Shown piece by piece: positions 54,023 through 63,784 of a DNA stretch of 64,000 bases. How positions within the stretch are numbered: position 1 is the stretch's first letter; each line of letters opens with the position of its first letter. Origin of the DNA: Bactrocera neohumeralis (taxonomy: Eukaryota > Arthropoda > Insecta > Diptera > Tephritidae); contig NC_065919.1 in assembly GCF_024586455.1 (NCBI RefSeq), positions 34,262,839 to 34,326,838 of the forward strand, given 5' to 3'. Under the pieces are notes generated by a model. It searched no databases, was not told the DNA's origin, and saw only the letters and a list, made by a program, of their open reading frames with translations. Made by a program: the position numbers and the translations under genes.

Positions 54023-55504
54023 GATTTCCCGTTATTCTTTTTGAATATGTTGTAATTCCATTTTCAATTGAAACAAAAAATGTTGTTAAGTTATTACAAG
54101 AATTAGTAATAATGAAATCAAAGACTTGTGTGCAAATAAAAAAAGTTGTCTCAATTTAATTTTACAAATGGGCCAGATTAAAGTCAACAGTTAACCAAAT
54201 ATATTCGAGCCATCGATATATTCCCCGTATTCAATTAAATTCATAAAAAAGTTACCCAAAGAACGAAAAAAATTGAAAATAGTGAAAAAATATCAAGTGG
54301 TGATAGTGGAGTGACATAAAACATACAAACAAAAGGAAAAAAGGAATACAAAAATACAAGCCGCAACACCAGCAACAAAAGGACAGGAGAACTGAAGAAG
54401 CAAGCGAACCACAGGCAGGCACAACCACAGGCGCACGCACACCACCCACACATCAGATACATACATACGTAAACTCACAATATCCCCAAAAGCCCCTGGC
54501 GGAAAGCAAAGTGAGTTGTATCGTTTCATTTGAATTTTTATATTATATGTATACATATATGTATGATTTATTACCAGAAACTTAAATCTGCGGTCTGACC
54601 GAAAATCAGGTCGGAAAACTATTTGAAAACCGTTTCCAAACTGTTTTCGGTATTCGGTTTATTTTACGGTAAAAACCGAAAAGCCGCTAACAAAGCAGTT
54701 TGGTACTGTATACAGCGGATTAGTGATTGCCGGTAAATGCTTACCGTTGTATTATAACACAAAAATCAGCCCAATACCAATAAAAAAAAAGCTTTCAAGT
54801 ACTTACTTGCAGTAATTTCCAGCAATACCCTTTATACTTAATCAAGTATAAGCAGGATTGCTTAAAAATAAGCTACGGCAATCACAAGAAAAAAAAAACA
54901 AAAATCAATCAAAAGGCATACGCGCAATTAAAATTGTACATCATACATACATACATATATGTTGCATATACCGCTAAAACATGCAAAGAGCATAACTTGC
55001 TCCTTTGCTAAGTTAAACAATATTCAAATTAACATATTTCAAATATACATATGTATACATATCTACATTCATATCTAATCTGAAAAGATTATTAAATTTT
55101 TTTTTCGCGGCTTCTTATCTCTGCGTACATATTTACATACATACTTATGTACATGCGGCGCAGTTACACAAATTATATACATTCTTACTAACAAGTGAAC
55201 TTACGAAAATTACCTACGGTCGTTTAATTCTCTTTCGTGGTTCATTCGTACCGCGAACATTTTTACACATATACGCATATATACATATATATATATACAT
55301 ACGGGCGCAAGTATATTCAATATATAATATACTGGAAGAAATACCCAATCGACATTGGGTACAAAGTATAACAATAAATACATATAACAAAAAGGATTTT
55401 TGTAACATATAACATTTGTACAAAAGTGTATTGTCACGTATGTAGTTACGCTCACTGCTTCAAAGTCCACATAGGCAAATATTCCGCGATACCCCTTGGT
55501 TTTC
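54023..55504. other. Non-coding interior with hairpin-forming repeats
   Basis: No gene. Near 54829 the sequence ATACCCTTTATACTTAATCA then AGTATAAGCAGGATTG forms a stem-loop. A related unit ATTCCGCGATACCCCTTGG at 55483-55504 is cut by the R1-clade insertion and completed at 59551-59592; a third lies at 59628-59670. AT-rich sequence and CATACATA patches fill the rest. Confidence 0.5.
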
Positions 55505-55550
55505 TAACTATTTCAACAACCTGGGCTGCAAATTAAAAGAGTTAGAAAAT

Positions 55551-56576
55551 ATGATGGCTGGTCAAAGGCATGTAAACCAGGCAATGCGCGATTTACTTAG
55601 TAGCATAATGTGCTTATATAGTAAAGCTGAGATACCGGTGGAAAAAACTATGGTAGAGAAAGCAACACAGCTTTCTCATATTTCTAAAGAGATTAATACC
55701 CCAAAGCGGCTGCGAGAAGCATCGGGAGAGCTACCCCCCACAAAAAAGCCAAAAAAAGGCTATTGAAAAGGTGCAACAAATGACCAGTGAGGCCACGAAA
55801 ATAATAGATATCACGGGTCAACATAACGCATATGAAAAATGGGTGGATGTTGTCAAAAAGAGAAAGCCGATTCAGAAGAAAATAAGAACGAAACCGCACG
55901 CCATCATTATAACCAAGAAGGAAGGATCGTCGTATGCTGATATTTTACGAAAGATAAAAAGTGACAGCGGTCTTGAAGAGTTGGGAGCAAACGTGACCTA
56001 CATAAGAAAAACGATGAAAGGAGACCTACTGATTGAGCTAAAAAATCAGGCGGACAAGAGAGCCGAATCATTCCAAAGCGTCTTAGAGGGCGCGGTGGGT
56101 GAAATGGCGCTAATACAGCCAAAAACCCATAGCGTCACAATAGTGTGTAAGGATTTAGATGAAATTACTACACCTGAAGAAATCTGTGAGGCGCTAAAAA
56201 AGAGTGCGGGATCCAAAACCTGGAGAAATCAAGCGTCAAAAGTATGAGAAAAACGCGTAGTGGCACACAGATAGCGTTAGTATGCCTACGTGCACAGGAT
56301 GCCAAAGCTGCACTAAAGTCGGGCAAAGTTAAGATAGGATGGTCGATCTGCCGCCTTCGAGAATACTCGCCTATTCCTAGATGTTATAAATGTTTCCACC
56401 TGGGTCACATGGCGCGTAACTGCCGTAGTTTGACAGACAGATCTTCTCAATGCACCCGTTGCGGAACCGCGGGACAAAGGGGAACACTCCGTATTGAGCA
56501 TGACTTGCCCCAAGTACGTGGAGATGGTGAAGACTCTAAGGAAATGAGGATAATACAGTTAAACTTAAATCATTAA
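55551..56576 (+). pseudogene. R1-clade ORF1 (gag-like)
   Basis: Three frames in succession: 55551-55766 (MMAGQRHVNQAMRDLLSSIM), 55771-56247 (WVDVVKKRKPIQKKIRTKP, SYADILRKIKSDSGLEELG, LDEITTPEEICEALKK) and 56244-56576 (RSGTQIALVCLRAQDAKAAL, CYKCFHLGHMARNC, CTRCGTAGQR). The last contains one CCHC knuckle and the start of a second. Frameshifts near 55766 and 56230 break it. The final frame runs into the start of ORF2 (MRIIQLNLNH). Confidence 0.88.
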
Positions 56577-57165
56577 GCAGCAGCACAGGATTTACTAGAC
56601 CAGACAATCACAGAAGAGAACATTGATGTCGCCATACTAAGTGAACAATACTCCCAGCGTCCGGAAAGCACATGGATTGCAGACAAAACCGGCAAGGCAG
56701 CAATATGGTCCTGCAAAGGACAACCTTTCAAGACCAGCTCCAGAGAAGCTCATAACTTTTTCACATGGGCGAATATACAAGGGATATATTTTGTTAGTTG
56801 CTATGCTCGTCCCAGCGCAGCAATAATAGAATTTGAAGATTTCATCTTAAGGCTCTCTTTAGAAACCAGAGGCAAAACTCCAATTGTAATAGCGGGTGAT
56901 TTTAACGCATGGTCGACTGCATGGGGCAGCAGATATACAAACCATCGCGGGCGCCTAATTCAAGAATTCCTAAGTCAAACGAACCTAACAATAATAAACT
57001 GTGGAACGCAAAACACGTACCAAAAAGGAAACAAAGGATCCATAATTGACATTAGCACTTCCCGAAAGCGAAGCTGGAAGCAACAGGAGTTTGATCCAGA
57101 CCTTTTTGAGCTAGTCTGGAGTGCATCAAAAGCACCAGATGACGATGCCGCCCATCTGGTATCTA
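56550..57165 (+). pseudogene. R1-clade ORF2, endonuclease (APE) region
   Basis: The APE domain starts MRIIQLNLNH, is stopped by TAA at 56574-56576, and continues in another register with AAQDLLDQTITEENIDVAIL, SEQY, PIVIAGDFNAWSTAWGS and GSIID. The C-terminal part of the domain, including the SDHxxI motif, is missing: near 57055 the sequence jumps to FDPDLFELVWSASKAPDDDA, which normally lies over a hundred residues later. So an internal deletion removed part of the nuclease. Confidence 0.8.
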
Positions 57166-57167
57166 CA

Positions 57168-59408
57168 GTGCGAAAGGAACTGGTCGCAGCATGCGATGCA
57201 ACAATGCGCAGAACAACACAAAATAATAAACAGAGGCCTGTATATTGGTGGAATGTGGAAATTTTCACGCTGAGAAAGCTTTGTCACTCAGCTAGACGGC
57301 GACTACAGCGTAACCAGGTTGAAACGAACGAAAATCGCCTAAAAGAAGAATTTAAAAGCCACAAGAAGCTTCTAAAGTCGGCAATTACCCGGAGCAAAAA
57401 GACATGTTTTGAGAAGCTCTGTAAAGAAGCAAACATTGACCCTTTGGGAACTGCTTACAAAATCTGTATGTCAAGATTTAAAAATAAGCAGCAGCAACCG
57501 AAAGATGCAATTTTTATGGGAAAAGTCGTCGAAACATTATTCCCGAAACACGACCAGATTTCATATGCCAAGCGACAAAACGAAGCTGCAGAGTCACCCC
57601 CTTTAGTCACAGAAGAAGAGCTCCTGGCCATAGCAAAGAAAATAAAAAACAACAAAGCACCTGGATTAGATGGCATACCTCATAGAGCTTTGAAGGAAGC
57701 TATAAGCTCAAAACCTCAACTGTTTGCTAAAATGTACAACGCTTGTATAAAGGAAGAGGTATTCCCCGACTCGTGGAAAGTACAACGTTTGGTTCTGCTC
57801 CCAAAACCAAAGAAACCACCTGAAGAACCTTCATCGTACCGACCTTTGTGTATGCTCGACACAATGGGTAAGGTGTACGAAAGTATAATACGAAACCGCT
57901 TGGAGTTAGTAATCCAGAAAGCCGGCGGACTATCAGAGAGACAATACGGCTTTATAAAAAAGAGATCCACAATTGACGCACTACGAGAAGTCGTCGATAC
58001 TGCGAAATGTGCAGTAAGTGGGAAAAGATGGAAAGGTGGCACGAAAAAGTACTGCGCACTGATCACCCTGGATGTCAAGAATGCGTTCAACACGGCAAAA
58101 TGGGCACATATAATCAAAGCCCTGGGAAAAATTCGCGCCCCAGAATACCTCATAAACATTATAACGAGTTATTTTAAAAATAGAAGGCTGATTTATGATA
58201 CGAACGAAGGAGCCAAGAGCTACTCTATCTCGAGTGGAGTACCCCAAGGGTCAGTGTTAGGCCCGCTGTTATGGAACCTCATGTATGACGGGGTGCTAAG
58301 AAGGCAGCAACCAAAAGATGTGAAACTAATAGCATATGCGGACGATTTCATGGTGGTAGCAGTGGCAAAACAATTAGTCGACCTAAGAAGCAAATGCAAT
58401 GAGTGCGTAAATGATCTACGGCACTGGTTCTCTTCTGTGAGTCTGGAACTGGCGGAGCAAAAAACTGAAGTTTTACTTATAAGCACCAGAAAGGTAGAGG
58501 AACAAATAGAGCTCACCATAGGGGAGTGCGAAATTACTTCGCAGAAGCAGCTGAAGTATCTGGGGGTAATATTAGATTCTAAATTAAAATTCAAAGAACA
58601 CCTGGAGTATTCCTCCAGTAAAGCAAACAAAATTTACAATGCACTATCGAGAATGATGACCAATACAGGCGGTGTGCGTTCCAGCCGGCGATTCTTAATA
58701 GCGGAAGCAATGAGTTACGTAATACTGTACGCAGCACCAGTATGGATACAGGCAATGAATATAAAAGCGTATGCTAAACAAATAACTGCAGTGCATAGGC
58801 TTTCTGCAATTCGATTAATAAGTGCTTTCCGGACTACATCAACTGACGCTGCTGAAGTATTAGCCAGCATGCTGCCCATTGACATCCAGGGAGATGAACT
58901 CGAGCGTTTATATCATCTATCAGTGCCTAAAACAGTATCGGCAAAGACAGAGGAGAGGAACAAGAGCATTAAAATGTGGCAGGAGCGGTGGAATTCCTCA
59001 TCCAAAGGGCGTTGGACCCACCGACTTATACCGGACATCCACTCTTGGATTGATAGACGACATGGGGACTTAGACTTTTATCTGACCCAAATACTTAGTG
59101 GACATGGGTGCTTTAGAAGTTACCTTTTCAGATTCCACAATGACATTAGTCCGAACTGTCCGAAGTGTACAGAGCATAAAGAAGACTCTGAACATGTATT
59201 ATTTTATTGCCCTAGATTTTCAAATACAAAGGAAAAACTAAAAACCACACTCGGTGGTAGTTTTACAGTCGATAATTTAACGACACTCATGTGTCAGTCG
59301 ACTGATAAATGGAAAGCTGTCAGCGAAGCGTCAGCATCCATAATGACAAAACTGAGACTTTTTGAACAAATTAGGCGTCCGTCAGTCCGCGCGATAGAGG
59401 ATACTTAA
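57168..59408 (+). CDS. R1-clade ORF2 reverse transcriptase, long open frame
   Basis: 746 codons are open. RT motifs: NNKAPGLDGIPHRALKEAI, SSYRPLCMLDTMGKVYE, ALITLDVKNAFNTAKW, SSGVPQGSVLGPLLWNLMYD and IAYADDFMVVAVA with the YADD catalytic box; LGVILDSKLKFKEHL follows. The C-terminus has the Cys/His cluster CPKCTEHKEDSEHVLFYC of R1-clade proteins. The RT would copy element RNA at a nicked target. The frame is in-phase with the deleted APE region upstream, so the normal protein start is lost. Confidence 0.9.
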   Translation: MRKELVAACDATMRRTTQNNKQRPVYWWNVEIFTLRKLCHSARRRLQRNQVETNENRLKEEFKSHKKLLKSAITRSKKTCFEKLCKEANIDPLGTAYKICMSRFKNKQQQPKDAIFMGKVVETLFPKHDQISYAKRQNEAAESPPLVTEEELLAIAKKIKNNKAPGLDGIPHRALKEAISSKPQLFAKMYNACIKEEVFPDSWKVQRLVLLPKPKKPPEEPSSYRPLCMLDTMGKVYESIIRNRLELVIQKAGGLSERQYGFIKKRSTIDALREVVDTAKCAVSGKRWKGGTKKYCALITLDVKNAFNTAKWAHIIKALGKIRAPEYLINIITSYFKNRRLIYDTNEGAKSYSISSGVPQGSVLGPLLWNLMYDGVLRRQQPKDVKLIAYADDFMVVAVAKQLVDLRSKCNECVNDLRHWFSSVSLELAEQKTEVLLISTRKVEEQIELTIGECEITSQKQLKYLGVILDSKLKFKEHLEYSSSKANKIYNALSRMMTNTGGVRSSRRFLIAEAMSYVILYAAPVWIQAMNIKAYAKQITAVHRLSAIRLISAFRTTSTDAAEVLASMLPIDIQGDELERLYHLSVPKTVSAKTEERNKSIKMWQERWNSSSKGRWTHRLIPDIHSWIDRRHGDLDFYLTQILSGHGCFRSYLFRFHNDISPNCPKCTEHKEDSEHVLFYCPRFSNTKEKLKTTLGGSFTVDNLTTLMCQSTDKWKAVSEASASIMTKLRLFEQIRRPSVRAIEDT

Positions 59409-59550
59409 ATGTCCTGTCCCTCCCACGAAGTAATACTTAATCGGTGGTCCCGTGGGAGAGTCCTGAGTTGGAAGTAGGTTAGGTTTAGCGGATTAAAGTT
59501 CCGCACTCCGGCTTTCGATGCTTCCCCCTACTATAAAAAAAAAAAAAAAA

Positions 59551-60293
59551 CCCCTTGGTTTTCGCCTAACAAAACCAAGCAGGATTGCGTTTAAACTATA
59601 TTCAAAGTCCACATTGGCATATTTCCGCAATACCCCTTGATTTTTGATCAACAAAAACAAGCAGGATTGTGTAAAAAACAAAAGCGTAATACATATGTAC
59701 ATATGTACATGCTTATGTACAAAGTGCAGTGATCTCTACAACGAGCGCTCATTAGCACATAATAAATAAAAGATCCACCTATAGGTATACCCTATAGGAC
59801 ATTTGGACATACAAAATATATAAAACAAATATATACAAGAAAAATAAAAAATACTTAAAATAATTTCCGGTCATTAAAAAAAAAAAAAAATTAATAATAA
59901 TCATTAAATCAAATTTAAGTGATTAATTATTTATTTAATTTTAAAACTCTTATTAACTTAAAAGAGTTCGCGATTGCGCATATTATTACTCCGAAATACG
60001 TAAAGCGTTATCTTTATTCAATTTCGTTCAAAGCTCTTATTTACCTAAAAGAGTTCTCGTCTAATTATATACATAAATACATACATATACTGTATACACG
60101 AAAGTATTTTGAAATCTCGGCTTATTAAAAAGCCATTGCGTTTATTGATTTTTTGCGTTATTGATTTTTTACATACAAAATTCTTACATACAAAAGAGTC
60201 TTCTATTCAGCATTTAATTTACGAAATATTTTCAAAACATCTACAAGTCTAGTTTTCACTAAAACGTTTTAATTTATTATATACATCTTTTAA
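59551..60293. other. Non-coding interior with hairpin repeats
   Basis: The hairpin unit interrupted by the retrotransposon is completed here (GCCTAACAAAACCAAGCAGG), and a near-copy follows at 59628-59670 (GCAATACCCCTTGATTTTTG, AAAAACAAGCAGGATTG). Another hairpin type, ACTCTTATTAACTTAAAAGAG, occurs at 59946-59973 and in altered form at 60032-60060. No gene. Confidence 0.55.
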
Positions 60294-60683
60294 ATGAGCT
60301 TAGACTCAAAGGAATCTAAAACAACTCAGTTGCTAAAAGTTCCAAAGATGATTTCAGACGAAAAAAGTCCATGCACACCGGCAGAAGCTACACGCTCAAA
60401 GCAAGGTGCTGCAAAAATAAAGAGGGGTAAAGATATTTCTTATACAAAATTCATTGCTGAGAGTGACAGTTTGATACGATACTGCACTCGATTCTCATCT
60501 TCACCGATTCAAGACAATTCTGAATCGGTCTTAGAAAGATATATACTAACATATTCACATATCAAAGTATATTATAGTATCAAACAAAAGAAATATTTAA
60601 AAAATAGCTCTTTTTCTATTGGTTGGATTATCTATTGGTTGGATTATAACTATTCCCTACAAGAATTGAATGATAGAAACTAA
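60294..60683 (+). pseudogene. gag-like N-terminal fragment, possibly BEL/Pao
   Basis: ATG at 60294 opens a frame of 129 codons. The first 80 residues (MSLDSKESKTTQLLKVPKM, TPAEATRSKQGAAKIKRGKD, FIAESDSLIRYCTRF) resemble the Gag N-terminus of BEL/Pao elements in layout (short basic leader, then a helical domain). The last 40 residues are low-complexity and look like readthrough after the homology ends. No pol or LTR of such an element was found nearby. It may equally be an unknown protein of the host element. Confidence 0.35.
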
Positions 60684-61056
60684 CACAATAGCAATTTTCT
60701 CACTAACACAAATGCATAGACTTCAGAAATTATTGTATACCTATCCACAAGTAAGAAAGAGAGGATTCAGATTATTTTCTTTCGGGCTATGATTACACGT
60801 GCAAAACTGAAATAGCTGATATACACACAGTGTAGAGTCAGAGAAACTAAAAACATATGTTCTCTGGACATACACTGTATGTATATATATCAGCCGTTAT
60901 TTATTCTTATTAAACGCGAAAATATAGTGGAAGAAGAAGAAAAAAAGCGCAAACAAGTGTAAACAAGTGCAAGCAATTGCTTAAGTGAAATAAAATTTTT
61001 AAATTTAAAAATTTCGAAGAGGAATCTATTTTAAAACATTAAAAAAAATAAGTGAA
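60684..61056. other. Upstream region of the transposase with an inverted repeat
   Basis: About 370 bases without a gene. AGCTGATATACACACAGTGT near 60815 pairs with ACACTGTATGTATATATATC near 60872, making an imperfect palindrome of about 80 bp; the loop holds AGAGAAACTAAAAACATATG and TTCTCTGG. GTGTAAACAAGTGCAAG repeats lie nearer the start codon. It may contain the transposase promoter. Confidence 0.4.
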
Positions 61057-62208
61057 ATGAAAAGAAGACATTTTGCTAATTGTCTTTCAAAAGAAAAAAG
61101 GACTTTCCAGTCCAATATAAAAGTTATAAAAAAATATTTGAAAGGTGAAAGTGTAATTGAAAGTGGAAGTGTTAGTTCAAGTGCGTTTTTTGAAACGATT
61201 CCTCTTGTAAGTAATTGGGAACCTGATCCTTCAGTGTTAGGTTCAGTAGTAACAAATTATGAAAGTGATGCTAGTGATGCTTTGAGCTTTTCTAGCGATG
61301 TAGGTTCTGATTCTGAGCCCGAAGCGTCCACCTCTATAGGGTTTAGTGTCATTTCAGAAAATAACGACGAAATAAATAAATGTAATGAAATTAAGTCGTG
61401 GGCTATCAGAAACAACATATCGCAAATCGCTTTAGAAGATCTTCTAAAAACATTGCGCAAAGTAGGTGTTGATGGTATGCCACTATCTGCAAAAACACTA
61501 CTAAATACTAGTAAAGAAAAAATAAATATCACTGAAATGCAAGATGGGGAATTTTTGTACCTAGGAATTCAAAACTATTTTGTTTCAAGTCCTTTTAATT
61601 ACTTGGAAGGGAAAAATGAGGTTTATTTAGATATAGGAGTTGATGGGTTAAAATTGTACAAAAGTTCAAACAGGGTATTATGGCCTATCTTGGGTTCAGT
61701 TGTAGGTTTCCCTAATATAAGCCCGTTTATGATAGCATGTTATTCCGGGTTCAAGAAGCCAAGTAACATAGATCAATTCATGTCCGAATTTTGTGCCGAG
61801 GTCGTGTCGCTAAGGGCAACCGGCATTAAAGTTGGATTTAAGCCAAACGTTTTGAAATTTAACATTCGTCTTTTTGTTTGTGACTCCCCAGCGAAGGCTT
61901 TTGTAACAGGTATTATATCACACAACGGGAAAAATGGTTGTCCAAAATGCTGCCAGGAAGGTACTTACCAAAAAAATAGAGTAAGTTTTCAAAAAAAAAT
62001 CGGTTCCTTAAGATCGGATACAACGTTTATGTTACGTTCAAATCCTGCGCATCATTTGGAAGATTTCAAATTCAAAAAGAGCACATTGGAAGAATCAGAT
62101 TTTGGGATGGTTTCTCAGTTTCCCTTTGATAGTATGCACTTAGTCGACTTAGGAGTAACAAAGAAATTAATTACTAAAAAACATAATAACAAATATAAAA
62201 CATCATAA
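61057..62208 (+). pseudogene. Transposase of the TIR element, 3'-truncated
   Basis: ATG at 61057 (MKRRHFANCLSKEKRTFQSN) opens 383 codons without a stop. The N-terminal part is serine/acidic-rich, then come IRNNISQIALEDLLKTLRKV, DGMPLSAKTLLNTS, VYLDIGVDGLKLYKSSNRVL then WPILGSVVGF, FVCDSPAKAFVTGIISHNGK, CPKCCQEGTYQKNRVSF and SQFPFDSMHLVDLGVTKKLI. This matches a widespread arthropod/cnidarian transposase type (DGLPL, CDAPA, CxKC, MHLVxLGV). I suspect CACTA-related tnp2-like, but cannot prove it. The coding sequence runs into the hairpin at 62202 and stops; the C-terminus is missing. Confidence 0.65.
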
Positions 62209-62312
62209 AAAATATACAATATTGTTCATATGTTAAGCAACAAACTCCAAATGCAATATGTTGAACGACATTTTAACAATACTGTATATTTTTATGATGT
62301 TAACCTAATATA
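62200..62312. repeat. Small hairpin element ending the transposase frame
   Basis: ACATCATAAAAAATATACAA then TATTGTTCATATG on the left pairs with CATTTTAACAATACTGTATA then TTTTTATGATGT on the right, with about 35 bases of loop. The stop of the transposase frame lies inside the left arm. It may be a foldback MITE or a recombination junction between inverted copies. Confidence 0.65.
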
Positions 62313-62357
62313 ATTAATAAAATATAATATACTAATAATATATGTAATTATTATATA

Positions 62358-62674
62358 AGTTAGCACCCCATACATTCAAAAAGTATCATATGATGCATTA
62401 ATATCATATGATACAAAGTAATATAATATGACACCACTAAATCGCTGAGAGTGCGACACGTGTAGTGGCAACCTGTGGAAAGCGCTGCGTCAGCGAAGTG
62501 CCAACCTGTGGGAAGCGCAGCGTCAGCAAACTCCGTACCCGTTGCAGCGGCAAACATAGGTCTAGAGTTAAGTATAATTAATTGTTAATTTTAGTTCTTA
62601 AGTGGATTTCAATAAAGGAGCATAGCTCCCAGAAAACATTTTTTTTAGTAAAAATAACGAAACGTTTTTTAACT
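62358..62674 (+). repeat. Errantivirus-type 5' LTR (or solo piece) inserted at TATA
   Basis: It starts AGTTAGCACC after TATA (62354-62357) and ends TTTTTTAACT, 317 bases, with an AATAAAG signal and GCGCTGCGTCAGCGAAGTGC / GCGCAGCGTCAGCAAACTCC near-repeats inside. It is followed at once by a primer site. A matching 3' LTR is not present in the window. Confidence 0.8.
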
Positions 62675-62960
62675 GGCGCCCGAGCAGGGACCATCGCGCG
62701 TAAATAGTAACAGCCTGAAAACAAAAAGTAAGGCTTCGCGAGTGGCGAACGGTAGTGATTGTGAATAGAAAAGGAAAAAAGCCTGAAAATAAAAAGTAAG
62801 GCTACGTGAAAAGTGTAAATACAATAAATACTGTGCTAACGAGCGGCTACAACGCACAACGTGGGATTTTTAAACGCCGAGGGACCTCAGTACTGTTTAA
62901 GAAAAGGGACAACCCCGGAGCGCATCACAACATCCTATGGAAAGCTGGAAACACCTAATG
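62674..62960 (+). mobile_element. Primer site and leader of an errantivirus-type element, truncated
   Basis: TGGCGCCCGAGCAGGGAC at 62674-62691 is a tRNA-Lys-type primer-binding site. The leader has near-repeats AGCCTGAAAACAAAAAGTAAG and AGCCTGAAAATAAAAAGTAAG at about 62712 and 62782. No gag follows; after about 62960 the sequence is AT-rich and joins the right terminal repeat at 63173, so the body of the element is deleted. Confidence 0.75.
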
Positions 62961-63172
62961 TAAGATTTATAAAATATTATATTTTAAGACTATTATAAAG
63001 AATTTTATTATTATAAAGAATACGAAACTTGAATTGAAAGAAATTAATTATCCGACACAAAAAAGGAAAAAAAGCCTTAAATTAACGTAAGCTTTGCAAA
63101 AAGATTCTAATATTGTCAAAGAAAGTACTATTACAAAGAAATTTTTTTTTTAAAAACTAATTAACGTAACAA

Positions 63173-63775
63173 CTAAACAAATTAAAACCAAAAAATGAAG
63201 CTTTAATTTTATATTAATTTGTTTTTACTTTTTGTACAATTTTTTTATAACATGAATTAATGAATATTATATGAATTAAAATGAATTTAATTTTTTCTAA
63301 ATAAAATAAATTACAATAAATTAATAAATACATAATGTTTACATGTGCTTACATCATATATGACTGTCACAACTGCATGATATTTACATCATATGCGATA
63401 GTCACACATGCCTGAGTTTTACATCACATATGATTGTCACAACTGCATGATTTTTACATCATATGTGATAGACACACATGCATGATGTTGACATCAAGCA
63501 TAACAGGCATTCATGACAGAGATTTATATCATTAATGACACAAATTTTTATTCTAAACACCGTTCGAGTGAGCAGTGTAGCTATATGTTGTTCGGGTTGT
63601 TAAACCCAGTAAGTAAGAAAGAAATGCAATATCACATGTATACAAAAGTTTTTGTCAACTTTTTCATAATGCCCTTAAAAATCTGATAGAAACTTGCACT
63701 GAGCCAGTGACAGAAAATTGTGTCACTAGTGATTGTCATATGATTGATCATATGATTATCATCGTTCTTGTAGGG
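63173..63775. repeat. Right terminal inverted repeat
   Basis: 603 bases, the inverted counterpart of 51451-52052. It starts on the inner side with CTAAACAAATTAAAACC and ends GTTCTTGTAGGG. Differences from the left copy are scattered (for example GTTCGAGTG/CACTCCAACGG region). Confidence 0.92.
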
Positions 63776-63784
63776 TATGCTATA

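Larger units (their letters stand above)
55505..59550 (+). mobile_element. R1-clade non-LTR retrotransposon, 5'-truncated, with poly(A) and 13-bp TSD
   Basis: Flanking copies of CCCCTTGGTTTTC lie at 55492-55504 and 59551-59563, and the 3' end is a run of A (59535-59550), the marks of target-primed insertion. ORF1, an endonuclease relic and RT-ORF2 follow in order. The 5' end lacks the ORF1 start preserved at 8381-8702. The TSD lies within a hairpin repeat (see 54023-55504), restored by removing the element. Confidence 0.93.
51451..63775. mobile_element. 12.3-kb TIR element with DUF4806-like and transposase genes
   Basis: The segment is bounded by inverted repeats of about 602 bp starting CCCTACAAGAACGATGATAA. 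The left one is 51451-52052, the right one 63173-63775. Inside are a minus-strand DUF4806-like gene whose stop codon lies within the left repeat, and a plus-strand truncated transposase, head to head. Later insertions (R1-clade element, errantivirus-type LTR, hairpins) expand the interior. Flanking bases are AAT and TAT, so a clean target duplication is not seen. Superfamily is uncertain; a CACTA-like (CMC) relation is my best guess from the transposase and end layout. Confidence 0.7.

Noticed and set aside
54241..54556. Several overlapping minus-strand frames rich in C, F and L
   Set aside because: They overlap each other in different frames over A-rich sequence; no start context, motifs or homology.
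57168..59408. Host gene with a long open frame of 746 codons
   Set aside because: Motifs are those of an R1-clade reverse transcriptase, and the frame lies within a poly(A)-tailed element with a target duplication.
51451..63775. Polinton/Maverick element, because of long TIRs and large size
   Set aside because: No DNA polymerase B, retroviral-type integrase, ATPase or capsid gene is present, and the TIR does not start AG.
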